Assembly (NCBI GenBank): GCA_031550725.1
Contig: JAVBOH010000014.1
Span: forward strand, 111,097-175,096
DNA length: 64,000 bases
Direction: 5' to 3'
Origin: UBA946 sp031550725
GTDB lineage: Bacteria > Bacillota > Clostridia > Oscillospirales > Ruminococcaceae
Positions 8,031-16,795 of this stretch are shown here, one piece after another. The notes beneath the pieces were generated by a model, which saw nothing but the letters and a program-made list of their open reading frames with translations, did not search any database and was not told the origin of the DNA. Position 1 is the stretch's first letter. Each line of letters starts with the position of its first letter. The position numbers and the translations under genes were made by a program.

Positions 8031-9050
8031 ATGAATATAAAACGATTTATTTGCAGCGGCATTATTATTTCCTTAATTCTTACTATGCTTTCAGGATGTA
8101 ATAAAAATAATACCGATTCTACTGACACTGCTGCCGTCGGTGTTGATGATTATATAGCTAAAATAAGTGAGCTTGAAAGTCAGGTTGAATCACTCAGAAA
8201 GGAAACTATTCCTTTTATTGATACCAAAAATAAAAATGACTATATTTTAGGTAAGTACAACCCTGCTGTCAGTGAGGCAGTTGCCATTAAAGAACAAATT
8301 ATGTCAGATTTGCCTGAAACTATTCATATTAAAGATGTTGAATATAGTACAAGCCTTACTTCCTTGACACTTAGCAATCTTAACCTTACTAACGAGGATA
8401 TTGCTGAACTTAAATATATGGTTTATCTTGAAGAACTTTATATTTACAAGAATAATATCAGCGACCTTACTCCGATTAAGGGACTTACAAATCTTAAAAC
8501 TCTTTCACTTTTTGATAATAAGGTATCTGATTTGACACCGATTAAGGGGCTTGTTCAGCTAAAGGCTTTATATCTTCGTAAAAATGATATTTCTGATATT
8601 AATGTACTTGAAAATCATATTAGCCTTACTTCACTTGACATTTCGGAAAATTCCATCTCAGATATTACTCCGCTCAAGGATATGACTGATATTACCATGC
8701 TGCGTCTTAATAATAATAAGATTTCTGATATTACTGCTTTAAGCGGTATGAAGAAAATGTTAAGACTTCATTTGCAGCAAAATAATATATCCGATATCTC
8801 AGCAATCACAAATATGGTTGATATTAATGAAATTTATCTTTATAATAATGATATTTCAAATATTGAACCATTACGTTCACTTACTTCCATCGAATTTTTA
8901 AAATTAAGCGGAAACCCATTGAAAAATCTTCAGTCTGTTACTTATTTGTCTAAGCTAAAAAAGCTTTATATTGAAAATATTGACGTTGAAGATGATGTTA
9001 TTCTTAATATCAAGAATACTCTCCCAAACTGCACTATCGTTCGTTCATAA
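8031..9050 (+). CDS. Leucine-rich-repeat lipoprotein
   Basis: A 339-residue exported protein. The signal peptide MNIKRFICSGIIIS ends in lipobox LSGC, so it should be lipid-anchored outside the membrane. A short coiled-coil-like stretch (ISELESQVESLRKE) precedes internalin-type LRRs of about 22 residues from residue ~105 to 330, with the recurring L-x-x-N-x-I-S-D-I-x-x-L unit. LRRs of this kind bind protein or glycan partners; the ligand is unknown. It is the first full gene after the attenuator and 61 bases upstream of aroF, an unusual place for a surface protein. The start at 8031 is preceded by GAAAGGA. Confidence 0.85.
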   Translation: MNIKRFICSGIIISLILTMLSGCNKNNTDSTDTAAVGVDDYIAKISELESQVESLRKETIPFIDTKNKNDYILGKYNPAVSEAVAIKEQIMSDLPETIHIKDVEYSTSLTSLTLSNLNLTNEDIAELKYMVYLEELYIYKNNISDLTPIKGLTNLKTLSLFDNKVSDLTPIKGLVQLKALYLRKNDISDINVLENHISLTSLDISENSISDITPLKDMTDITMLRLNNNKISDITALSGMKKMLRLHLQQNNISDISAITNMVDINEIYLYNNDISNIEPLRSLTSIEFLKLSGNPLKNLQSVTYLSKLKKLYIENIDVEDDVILNIKNTLPNCTIVRS

Positions 9051-9070
9051 AAAACTATACTATATTATGT

Positions 9071-9102
9071 GTCTTTGCAAGTTTAAAGCAAAGACGAAAG
9101 GA
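9071..9102 (+). promoter_or_regulatory. Hairpin abutting the aroF ribosome binding site
   Basis: GTCTTTGC (9071-9078) and GCAAAGAC (9088-9095) form an 8-bp stem ending right before the GAAAGGA used by aroF. There is no U-run, so it is not a terminator. It may modulate translation or processing between the LRR and aro genes. Confidence 0.45.
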
Positions 9103-9111
9103 TGTCAACCA

Positions 9112-10125
9112 ATGATTATTGTTTTAAAGAAAAATGCCAGTGAAGATTCCATTAAAAAACTCGAAGAAATGCTTGTTTCAAAAGGTGTTACAGCTAATTA
9201 CATTAAAGGTGCTACTCAAAGTGTAATCGGTCTTGTCGGTGACACAACTCTTATTGATGAAGGTACTATCTCTGCACAGGACTGTGTTGAAAACATCAAA
9301 CGTGTGCAGGAGCCATATAAAAATGCTAACCGTAAATTTCATCCTGATGACACTGTAATTGATGTTGCTAATACAAAACTTGGTGATGGCTCACTTCACG
9401 TTATCGCTGGTCCTTGCTCTGTTGAATCTGAGGAACAGATTATTACTACCGCTATTGCTTGTAAAAAAGCAGGTGCTACTATGCTGCGTGGCGGTGCTTA
9501 CAAGCCTCGTACATCTCCTTACGCTTTTCAGGGCATGGGTGAAGAAGGTATTAATCTTTTGCTAAAAGCTAGAGCTGAAACAGGACTTCCAATTGTTACA
9601 GAAATTATGAGTATTGCTGATATTGACTGCTTTGCTGACATTGATGTTATTCAGGTTGGTGCAAGAAATATGCAGAACTTTAATCTGCTTAAGGAACTTG
9701 GCAAGTGCAACAAGCCAATCTTGCTTAAAAGAGGTCTTGCTAACACTATGGAAGAACTTCTTATGTCCGCTGAATATATTATGTCGGAGGGCAATCGTGA
9801 TGTTATTCTTTGTGAAAGAGGTATCCGTACTTTCGAAACTATGACTAGAAATACACTTGATATTTCTGCTGTTCCACTTCTAAAGCAGAAGTCACACCTC
9901 CCTGTTTGCGTTGACCCATCTCATGCAACTGGTATCATTTCATTAATTGAGCCACTTTCACTTGCATCTATCGTTGCTGGTGCTGATGCTCTTGAAATTG
10001 AGGTTCATAACGACCCTAAGAGTGCATTGTCTGATGGCGGACAGCAGCTTACTCCTGATAAATTTGCTGAAGTTATGGTTAAGATTAAAGATATCTGCGG
10101 TTATCTTGGCAGAAAGTTAGGTTAA
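9112..10125 (+). CDS. aroF: 3-deoxy-7-phosphoheptulonate (DAHP) synthase, type I-beta
   Basis: First enzyme of the shikimate pathway: condenses phosphoenolpyruvate and erythrose 4-phosphate. The 337-residue protein has a ferredoxin-like regulatory N-terminal domain (residues 1-70, MIIVLKKNASEDSIKKLEEM) followed by the TIM-barrel with VIAGPCSVESEEQI, LRGGAYKPRTSPYAFQG, KRGLANTMEELL and CVDPSHATG. The N-terminal domain is the one that mediates Tyr/Phe feedback inhibition in the Thermotoga-type enzymes. ATG 9112 has GAAAGGA 10 bases upstream; longer readings overlap the LRR gene. aroB follows after 4 bases. Confidence 0.95.
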   Translation: MIIVLKKNASEDSIKKLEEMLVSKGVTANYIKGATQSVIGLVGDTTLIDEGTISAQDCVENIKRVQEPYKNANRKFHPDDTVIDVANTKLGDGSLHVIAGPCSVESEEQIITTAIACKKAGATMLRGGAYKPRTSPYAFQGMGEEGINLLLKARAETGLPIVTEIMSIADIDCFADIDVIQVGARNMQNFNLLKELGKCNKPILLKRGLANTMEELLMSAEYIMSEGNRDVILCERGIRTFETMTRNTLDISAVPLLKQKSHLPVCVDPSHATGIISLIEPLSLASIVAGADALEIEVHNDPKSALSDGGQQLTPDKFAEVMVKIKDICGYLGRKLG

Positions 10126-10129
10126 AGTA

Positions 10130-11191
10130 ATGGATACTCGCAGAATTACTGTTAATACATCCTGTTCTTATGATGTTGTTATTGGTAAATCATTACTTGC
10201 TGATTGTGCTGATTATATTAAAAATACTGTAAAGTCTACAAACTTTGCAGTTATTACAGATGATAATGTTGACCGTTTTTATGGCGATATTGTTATAAAA
10301 TCGCTTACTTCATGTGGATTTAGTGTTGTAAAATTCATTTTTCCTCATGGTGAAGCATCAAAATGCTCTGATACTTTAAATCAGATATATGATTTTCTTT
10401 CAAATAATCATATAACACGTACTGACTGTATTATCGCTCTTGGGGGTGGTGTTGTCGGTGATATAACAGGTTTTGCTGCTGCAACTTATTTGCGTGGTCT
10501 TGATTATATTCAAATTCCAACTTCCTTGCTTGCACAAGTCGACTCGTCTGTTGGCGGAAAAACTGCAATTGACCTACCTTGCGGTAAAAATCTTGTAGGT
10601 GCATTCAAGCAGCCTAAGCTTGTTTTATGTGATACTTCTGCTCTATCAACTTTGCCTAATGAATACCTTATAGATGGTATGGGGGAGGTTGTTAAGTATG
10701 GTATGATTAAGTCTGCTTCACTTTTTGAAACACTTGAAGAAAATGATATTGACTCCATTTGGGGTGTTCTTGATGATGTGATTTATGAATGCGTTTCCAT
10801 CAAACGTGATGTTGTTGTTGATGATGAATTTGATAAGGGTGACCGTATGCTGTTGAATTTCGGTCATACGTTAGGTCATTCAATTGAAAAGTATTATAAC
10901 TTTACAGGTATTTCTCATGGCGTTGCTGTTGCTGTTGGTATGAGGATTATAACCGATATAGCCGAAAAAAGCAAATTATCTGTGAGCGGTCTGGCAGCAA
11001 GGCTTACAGCTTGCCTAGGCAAATACTGCTTGAATGCTGCAATAGAGCCAACTATACCTGAACTTGCTGATGCTTGTCTTAACGATAAAAAGCGTGAGAG
11101 CGATTTTATCAGCATTATTATATGTGAGGATGTGGGTACTTCTTCAATTAAAAAGATGCCTGTACCTGAATTTTTGAAATTATTATCTTAA
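10130..11191 (+). CDS. aroB: 3-dehydroquinate synthase
   Basis: Second shikimate-pathway enzyme, NAD and metal dependent: converts DAHP to 3-dehydroquinate. The 353-residue protein shows the NAD-binding ALGGGVVGDITGFAAATYLRG, the active-site PTSLLAQVDSSVGGKTAID and the metal-ligand region NFGHTLGHSIEKY. It starts 4 bases after aroF without a strong ribosome binding site, so translation is probably coupled to aroF. Confidence 0.95.
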   Translation: MDTRRITVNTSCSYDVVIGKSLLADCADYIKNTVKSTNFAVITDDNVDRFYGDIVIKSLTSCGFSVVKFIFPHGEASKCSDTLNQIYDFLSNNHITRTDCIIALGGGVVGDITGFAAATYLRGLDYIQIPTSLLAQVDSSVGGKTAIDLPCGKNLVGAFKQPKLVLCDTSALSTLPNEYLIDGMGEVVKYGMIKSASLFETLEENDIDSIWGVLDDVIYECVSIKRDVVVDDEFDKGDRMLLNFGHTLGHSIEKYYNFTGISHGVAVAVGMRIITDIAEKSKLSVSGLAARLTACLGKYCLNAAIEPTIPELADACLNDKKRESDFISIIICEDVGTSSIKKMPVPEFLKLLS

Positions 11192-11281
11192 ACTATAATT
11201 CACGAATATTAATTTATTCGTGAATTTTGGTTTATTTTGGTTTTATTCGCCAATACTAAACATACAGATTGGAGTTTATTC

Positions 11282-12538
11282 ATGAAGATTAAAATAACAC
11301 CGTCAAAGCTTAGCGGAGATATCAATGCTCCATCTTCAAAAAGTTATTCACACAGAATGATTATTGCCGCATCTCTTTGTAATGGAACTTCTATTATTTC
11401 AAATATTAATCCGTCTGAGGACATTGACGCTACTTGCGAATGTATGACTGCCCTTGGCGCAGTAATCAGCAGTGTTGGCAGTACCTATACGGTCACTGGT
11501 ATTGAAACTCCATCAAGTTCAGCTGTTTTGAATTGCCGTGAAAGCGGTTCAACACTTAGGTTTCTCATTCCTGTTGCTGCTGTTCTTGGCTGTTCATCAG
11601 AATTTTATGGCAGTGCAAAACTCCCAACTCGTCCAATTACACCTTACAAGCAGGAAATGTCATTAAAGGGAATAACCTTTACGCACACAGAAGGTGTTAT
11701 GCCATTTTCCATCGAAGGTAAACTTAGCGGCGGTGTTTACAGCCTTGCAGGCGATATTTCATCACAGTTTATTACAGGACTATTATTTGCTTTGCCTTTA
11801 TGTAATGAAAATTCATCGATAAAACTTACTTCTAAGCTTGAATCAAAGCCTTATGCTGACATGACTGTTGCTGCTTTAAAGTTGTTTGGTATTTTTATTG
11901 ATGAAACTATTGGTGAAGATGGATTGCTTGTTTATAACATTAAAGGTAATCAGAAATATATGCCTTGCAACTGTACTGTTGAGGGTGATTTTTCACAAGC
12001 AGCGTTCTTTTATACCGCTAATTCGCTGGGTGCGAATATTTGTTTACATAACCTTTATGAAAAATCTGTACAAGGCGATAAAAAAATCCTTGAAATTTTG
12101 AAAGAAATAGGTTATAATGAAAAGTGTATTGGTGTTTTAAAACCATTTAATGTTGACGTTTCTAATATCCCTGACCTTGTTCCCACTCTTACAGTTCTTG
12201 GATGCTTTACTTCAGGTGTCAGCAGAATTTATAATGCCGCACGCCTTAAAATTAAAGAAAGTGACCGCCTTACTGCTATTGCCGATGCTTTGAATAATAT
12301 CGGCGGTAATGTTGTTGCCGGTGATGATTTCCTTGAAATACATCCTATATCACATTTTACTGGCGGTAATGTTGAGGGATGTAATGACCACCGTATCGTA
12401 ATGGCGTCAGCTATTGCCTCGGTTAAGTCTTTGGGTGATATCATTATTTCCGATGCGGAGGCTGTTTCCAAAAGTTATCCTGATTTTTGGAAGGATTTTG
12501 CTTCAATCGGCGGCATTTGTACTATCATTGACAATTAA
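11282..12538 (+). CDS. aroA: 3-phosphoshikimate 1-carboxyvinyltransferase (EPSP synthase)
   Basis: Sixth step of the shikimate pathway: adds enolpyruvate from PEP to shikimate 3-phosphate. The 418-residue protein has APSSKSYSHRMIIAASL near the N-terminus, RESGSTLRFLIPVA, the catalytic RLKIKESDRL and the C-terminal NDHRIVMA. ATG 11282 follows a GGAG with suitable spacing; an in-frame ATG at 11237 lacks one. It is third in the aroF-B-A-C run. The genes for aroD/Q, aroE and aroK are not in this cluster. Confidence 0.95.
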   Translation: MKIKITPSKLSGDINAPSSKSYSHRMIIAASLCNGTSIISNINPSEDIDATCECMTALGAVISSVGSTYTVTGIETPSSSAVLNCRESGSTLRFLIPVAAVLGCSSEFYGSAKLPTRPITPYKQEMSLKGITFTHTEGVMPFSIEGKLSGGVYSLAGDISSQFITGLLFALPLCNENSSIKLTSKLESKPYADMTVAALKLFGIFIDETIGEDGLLVYNIKGNQKYMPCNCTVEGDFSQAAFFYTANSLGANICLHNLYEKSVQGDKKILEILKEIGYNEKCIGVLKPFNVDVSNIPDLVPTLTVLGCFTSGVSRIYNAARLKIKESDRLTAIADALNNIGGNVVAGDDFLEIHPISHFTGGNVEGCNDHRIVMASAIASVKSLGDIIISDAEAVSKSYPDFWKDFASIGGICTIIDN

Positions 12539-12597
12539 GAATGTGTATTCATTTTGATTAATTACAGTATTTTTTACCTGAAAGGATTGATAAAATA

Positions 12598-13689
12598 ATG
12601 TCCTCATTCTGGAATCATAATATTTCAGTTTCTATTTTTGGTGAATCTCACGGCCCTGCTATCGGCGTTATTCTTGATAAGTTACCATCCGGCGAATATA
12701 TTGATATTGAAGCTTTAAAGGAATTTCTAGCAAGACGTGCACCTAAAAAGAACGCTACATCTACACACCGCAGCGAATCTGATATGCCAAGTATTCTCTC
12801 TGGTATTCATAATAATTATACGACTGGCACTCCTCTTTCCGCTGTAATCAGTAACACTGACACTCATTCTCAGGATTATGGCAATATCTCAAAGATCGCA
12901 CGTCCTGGTCATGCTGATTATACTGGTGCTTTGCGTTACAAGGGATTTAATGATGTCAGAGGCGGCGGGCATTTTTCAGGCAGACTTACTGCTCCTCTTT
13001 GCTTTGCTGGTGCTGTTTGCGGTCAAATCCTTGAACGCAGAGGTATTTATACTGGTGCTCACATCGTTCAAATTCATAATATTAAAGATAAAAAGTTTAA
13101 TCCTTGTGATATTTCAAGAGATGATATCGTTAAACTCCGTCATAAAAGATTTCCTGTACTTAATGACAAAAAGGGCGATGCTATGATTGAAGATATTTCA
13201 AGGGCTCGTGAGGCTTGTGACAGCGTTGGCGGTATTATAGAATGTGCTGTTATTAATGTTCCAGCAGGAATTGGCTCACCTATTTTTGAGGGACTTGAAA
13301 ATAGTATTGCACAGCTTATTTTTGGTATTCCTGCTGTTAAGGGTATTGAATTTGGCGCAGGTTTCGATTCTGTTTCTATGCTTGGCAGTCAGAACAACGA
13401 TGAATTTTATGTTAATGACCACGGTCACATCTTAACTAAAACTAACCATCATGGCGGCATTCTGGGTGGTATTTCCTCGGGAATGCCTATCACATTGCGT
13501 GTTGCTTTTAAACCAACCCCATCTATTTCAAAGGCTCAGGAATCTGTTGATTACAGTAACTTAAAAAATGAAACAATCAGTATTAAAGGCAGACATGACC
13601 CATGTGTTGTTCCTCGTGCTGTACCATGTGTTGAGGCGGCTGTTAATATTGCCATACTTTCACATATGCTTGATTATCCTAACTTTTAA
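12598..13689 (+). CDS. aroC: Chorismate synthase
   Basis: Last step of the common aromatic pathway: FMN-dependent elimination converting EPSP to chorismate. The 363-residue protein carries FGESHGPAIGVILD at the N-terminus, RPGHADYTGALRYKGFNDVRG with the next GGGHFSGRLTAP, and C-terminal KGRHDPCVVPRAVP. It follows aroA by 59 bases with GAAAGGA upstream and is presumably co-transcribed. Confidence 0.95.
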   Translation: MSSFWNHNISVSIFGESHGPAIGVILDKLPSGEYIDIEALKEFLARRAPKKNATSTHRSESDMPSILSGIHNNYTTGTPLSAVISNTDTHSQDYGNISKIARPGHADYTGALRYKGFNDVRGGGHFSGRLTAPLCFAGAVCGQILERRGIYTGAHIVQIHNIKDKKFNPCDISRDDIVKLRHKRFPVLNDKKGDAMIEDISRAREACDSVGGIIECAVINVPAGIGSPIFEGLENSIAQLIFGIPAVKGIEFGAGFDSVSMLGSQNNDEFYVNDHGHILTKTNHHGGILGGISSGMPITLRVAFKPTPSISKAQESVDYSNLKNETISIKGRHDPCVVPRAVPCVEAAVNIAILSHMLDYPNF

Positions 13690-13724
13690 TCTAGTTTTTT
13701 GACATAAATTAAGGAGGTGTTCCT

Positions 13725-14522
13725 TTGGCATCAAAGCTTAGAGAAGAACGGTTTAAGAAAAACCGATTAGAGCTTGATAAAATCAATAATACATTTCGCT
13801 TCGCTCTGATAATCGGTGTTACCTGTACTATCGGCCTGTGGATTGTTCTTTATATTATTTATCTGCTGAAAGCTATGATTTTAGGTGCTAGTGCATCTAT
13901 ATATATCGGTGAAACCTTGGTTCATAACCTATTCGGTGCTGAATATTCTAATGTGGATAAACCTCATGCTGATGAATTTCCTCACTTCTGGATGTTCTAT
14001 TTATTTTCAATGGGTATCGCTACTGTCGCTGGAAATATGTGCCGATATAAAAAAGTTAATTACCTGCTTTTCGCTGCTTATTTCTGGACACTTATTTATG
14101 GTCTTTTCTCTATTTTTACTGGTAAAGAGGGACTATTAATGTCAATATTCCTTATTATCGGCGGTGCTTTGGGTCTTTGGATCACTGACTTGACATTCAG
14201 ATTATTTACCAATCTTGAAGCTTTAAGCTTGCAGGAGGGTTTTCCAGATTTTATTGATGTTATCGATGAACCGCATCCGATCGCAAACACAAACGGTATT
14301 TATTACAAGCAATATGTGCATATGAAAAATCAAATAGAAAAGAAAAAAGAAATTATGCGTATGCAGCTTGATAACCCTGAATATATCCCTGCACCTGTTC
14401 CTGAGGATGCTTTTAAAAAGTCGGAAGAATTTATTCCGCCAAGTGATGAAATGGATGAACTTTCTGTTGATTTTGATGAACCACTTGAAGAAATGCTAAA
14501 AAGACCTGAACGTCTGCAATAA
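13725..14522 (+). CDS. Predicted membrane protein of unknown function, end of aro operon
   Basis: A 265-residue protein that I do not recognise. The N-terminal ~20 residues are strongly basic and charged, followed by three to four hydrophobic segments (about residues 25-55, 88-105, 115-130, 135-160) and a charged, acidic C-terminal cytoplasmic tail of about 90 residues. It starts with TTG, 5 bases after AAGGAGGTG, one of the strongest ribosome binding sites in the window. It lies 35 bases after aroC and just before a terminator, so it looks like the last gene of the aro transcript. No substrate-binding motif is visible. Confidence 0.7.
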   Translation: MASKLREERFKKNRLELDKINNTFRFALIIGVTCTIGLWIVLYIIYLLKAMILGASASIYIGETLVHNLFGAEYSNVDKPHADEFPHFWMFYLFSMGIATVAGNMCRYKKVNYLLFAAYFWTLIYGLFSIFTGKEGLLMSIFLIIGGALGLWITDLTFRLFTNLEALSLQEGFPDFIDVIDEPHPIANTNGIYYKQYVHMKNQIEKKKEIMRMQLDNPEYIPAPVPEDAFKKSEEFIPPSDEMDELSVDFDEPLEEMLKRPERLQ

Positions 14523-14540
14523 TTTTTTACAGACTTTTTT

Positions 14541-14576
14541 AGGGTACGCTATTATATGTGTACCCTATTTTTATCT
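14541..14576 (+). terminator. Terminator at the end of the aro operon
   Basis: AGGGTAC (14541-14547), a 12-base loop, GTACCCT (14560-14566), then ATTTTTAT. It separates the aro operon from the DUF4364 gene. Confidence 0.7.
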
Positions 14577-14597
14577 TTAAACGAAAGGATGTTTAAC

Positions 14598-15182
14598 TTG
14601 GACTATAACTATCCTGAAATTAACTCTGCTTTTCATGTAAAAATCATGCTTTGCTTTATCTTAAATAAGATTAACCGCACTGTTACCGAAAAACAACTAT
14701 ATGAAATTGTTCTTGACAGCGAGATTATAAATTATTTTTATTATGCCGAGGCTATTACAGAGCTTGTGGAAAATGGCTCTATTACTAAAGAAACAAATGG
14801 TGATGAAACATACATAATTTTAAATGATAAGGGCAGACATGGCTCGGAATATTTTAACAGCTATATCCCAGAATTTTTTCACAAAAAGCTGCTAAAATCA
14901 GCATACTCGCTTTTTTCTAAGCTTGCACATGAGAATGAAACCGATTTTGATATTATACAAACCGAAAATGGATGTGAAATTAACTGTACTATAAAAGATA
15001 TTTCCTTTGACCTCATGCGTATTACACTTTATGCTCCAGATATCGAACAAGCCGATGTCATTAAAGAGAAAATTCTTAAAAGTCCTGCGAAGTTTTATCA
15101 AAAGGTTATTGAATTTGCACTTGATAATACCGAAGATGATTTTGATGTTGATATAGCCAAAAATCCAAAAAAATTTGTTTAA
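14598..15182 (+). CDS. DUF4364 family protein
   Basis: A 194-residue soluble protein resembling the DUF4364 family of Clostridia. The N-terminal ~75 residues look like a winged-helix domain (KIMLCFILNKINRTVTEKQL, then YYAEAITELVENGSI and an ILNDKGRHGSEYF wing), so a DNA-binding regulator is possible, but this is inference. The TTG at 14598 has GAAAGGA at good spacing; ATG 14589 overlaps that site. The gene stands between the aro terminator and the putative 6S RNA. Confidence 0.7.
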   Translation: MDYNYPEINSAFHVKIMLCFILNKINRTVTEKQLYEIVLDSEIINYFYYAEAITELVENGSITKETNGDETYIILNDKGRHGSEYFNSYIPEFFHKKLLKSAYSLFSKLAHENETDFDIIQTENGCEINCTIKDISFDLMRITLYAPDIEQADVIKEKILKSPAKFYQKVIEFALDNTEDDFDVDIAKNPKKFV

Positions 15183-15200
15183 TAAATCCATCATTTACTA

Positions 15201-15229
15201 TTGATTTTTGATTTTTACTGTGATATAAT
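15201..15229 (+). promoter_or_regulatory. Promoter of the putative 6S RNA
   Basis: TTGATT (15201-15206), a 17-base spacer and TATAAT (15224-15229), about 45 bases ahead of the RNA's terminal helix. Confidence 0.6.
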
Positions 15230-15270
15230 ACTAATAGATTAAGACATTTGATATATGTTATTTGTTTTAA

Positions 15271-15495
15271 TCTTAATTAAAGTTTTCGAATTTCTGCCCT
15301 GTACGATGAAGTGTGTTTTTATAATCCAACACATTATAATAGGGATTCATTCTTCGGTTGTCGATTGCAGACCTCCCGCCGCTTAAGTTGAGCGGGGTTT
15401 CGGATGCAGGGAGCGTGAAGCAACAGAGGTGTTACCCACCTGCTGCGTGCGGGTTTTATGCTTCACATGGCGTCTGGGCGGTTTTCACTTTAACA
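15271..15495 (+). ncRNA. ssrS: Probable 6S RNA
   Basis: A GC-rich structured island in the 365-base gap between the DUF4364 gene and the lipid kinase. The ends pair as a long closing helix: TTAAAGT 15277-15283 with ACTTTAA 15487-15493 and CTGCCC 15294-15299 with GGGCGG 15476-15481. Inside are CCGC/GCGG hairpins near 15375-15396 and GTGAAGC...GCTTCAC near 15414-15465. The 5' GCCCTG, the GTGTTTTTATAA...CAACAC stretch and the overall size fit Firmicutes 6S RNA, which binds sigma-A RNA polymerase in stationary phase. It has its own promoter and terminator. The family call is from memory of the consensus. Confidence 0.6.
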
Positions 15496-15501
15496 AAAAT
15501 T

Positions 15502-15537
15502 CGGCTGTCTATTTTATTAGACAGCCGTTTTATTTTT
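15502..15537 (+). terminator. Terminator of the putative 6S RNA
   Basis: CGGCTGTCT (15502-15510) and AGACAGCCG (15519-15527) form a perfect 9-bp stem followed by TTTTATTTTT. Confidence 0.85.
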
Positions 15538-15547
15538 ATTATTAATT

Positions 15548-16504
15548 TTATCCTTCTTCCAAAACATCATCTGCCACTATTGATGTATAATCATCATACT
15601 CGGATGTTGGTTTATCATTTGGGTCAACTAATATGTCAATTGCACAGCATTTATTCACCACGCTGACATTCCTGCAGTTGCCGCCAAACTCACCATCTAG
15701 TGTCCATGGTAAGTCATCCTCCGAATGAAATTCAACTTTATCTGACTTAAAAAAATAAAAATAATCGGAATCTATTTCTCTTTTTAAAAGACTGTTGATC
15801 GTCATTCGCAGTTCAATCAGATTTTGCGGCATTTTAATCAGAAACACTTCAAATACACCATCATCAAGCAAAACATCATTCCCGCTAAGTCCTTTTAATC
15901 CACCAACTGATTCGGAATTCGACACCATACCGAAAATAAAATCATCTTCAATTTTTCTTCCGTCATGTGTAACTGATATATGATACGATTTTGCTGTGTT
16001 AAGACGTTTAATTCCCTCCATTATATATGCAAGGTTGCCAAAGACATTTTTCATGTTCTGTGACGTTTCATAGCTAATATCGGTAAATGCGCCAAATGCA
16101 GCGATATATGTGAAATATTCCTCATTAAATGAGCCGACATCAATTGCTGAAGTAAGTCCTAGACAAATTTTTTCTGCTGCTGTAGGCATATCCTTTGAGA
16201 TACCGTGAGTTGTTGCAAAATCGTTCATTGTTCCGGATGGAATGTAACCAAGCGGTATTCGTCTGTCAATTGCCATCAAGCCCTTGATGGTTTCATTAAG
16301 AGTTCCGTCACCGCCGCTGCATACTATAACATCATACTCTGCTCCCCTTGAAAACACCAGCTGGTGAGCATCATGCTGCGCTTGTGTTGGATGAACAGTG
16401 ACTTCATATCCACTCTTTACAAACGTATCAATTATTTTTAACAGATGATTTTTTATCTGTCCCTTACCTGAATTCGGATTGAATACAAACAACATCTTTT
16501 TCAA
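15548..16504 (-). CDS. Diacylglycerol kinase family lipid kinase
   Basis: A 318-residue protein of the DagK/YegS/BmrU family, which phosphorylates diacylglycerol or related lipids with ATP at the membrane. The N-terminus LFVFNPNSGKGQIKNHLL and the nucleotide-binding CSGGDGTLNETIKGL with GYIPSGTMNDFA are family hallmarks; the C-terminal beta-sandwich includes LDDGVFEVFLI and TLDGEFGG. The start is TTG 16504, 9 bases behind AGAGG. It is monocistronic and convergent with the 6S gene. Whether it serves lipid recycling or a wall pathway is not visible. Confidence 0.9.
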   Translation of the reverse strand: MKKMLFVFNPNSGKGQIKNHLLKIIDTFVKSGYEVTVHPTQAQHDAHQLVFSRGAEYDVIVCSGGDGTLNETIKGLMAIDRRIPLGYIPSGTMNDFATTHGISKDMPTAAEKICLGLTSAIDVGSFNEEYFTYIAAFGAFTDISYETSQNMKNVFGNLAYIMEGIKRLNTAKSYHISVTHDGRKIEDDFIFGMVSNSESVGGLKGLSGNDVLLDDGVFEVFLIKMPQNLIELRMTINSLLKREIDSDYFYFFKSDKVEFHSEDDLPWTLDGEFGGNCRNVSVVNKCCAIDILVDPNDKPTSEYDDYTSIVADDVLEEG

Positions 16505-16750
16505 ATTTAAGACCTCTATTCATAATAAGATAATGTCAAACATATCCATAAATTTATATATTACTATGTATAGTGTACCACTTTTTGTATATAAAATCAA
16601 GGATTATTAATATTATTTCATCTACTTTTCATTTATCTTACACTGTGGAAAAAATAAGTTAAAAAAGTGTAAAAAAGCATATAAAACTATTCCGTTTTAG
16701 TCTTGTGTATGGTATAATGTATTTTATGATTAATAGAATTTTAGGTAATT

Positions 16751-16784
16751 TGTGAAGTGTCTTTTTTTGTACTTCACATTTTTT
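16751..16784 (+). promoter_or_regulatory. Terminator-like hairpin in the pcrA leader
   Basis: TGTGAAGT (16751-16758) and ACTTCACA (16771-16778) form a perfect 8-bp stem followed by six T, ending 4 bases before the pcrA ribosome binding site. No gene ends here, so it may be an attenuator. Confidence 0.5.
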
Positions 16785-16795
16785 ATGGAGGGTAT

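Noticed and set aside
8400..9000. Tandem DNA repeat
   Set aside because: The periodicity is the 22-residue LRR at the protein level; the nucleotide copies are divergent.
15358..15666. 102-codon plus-strand ORF
   Set aside because: It crosses the putative 6S RNA and its terminator and enters the lipid kinase gene antisense.
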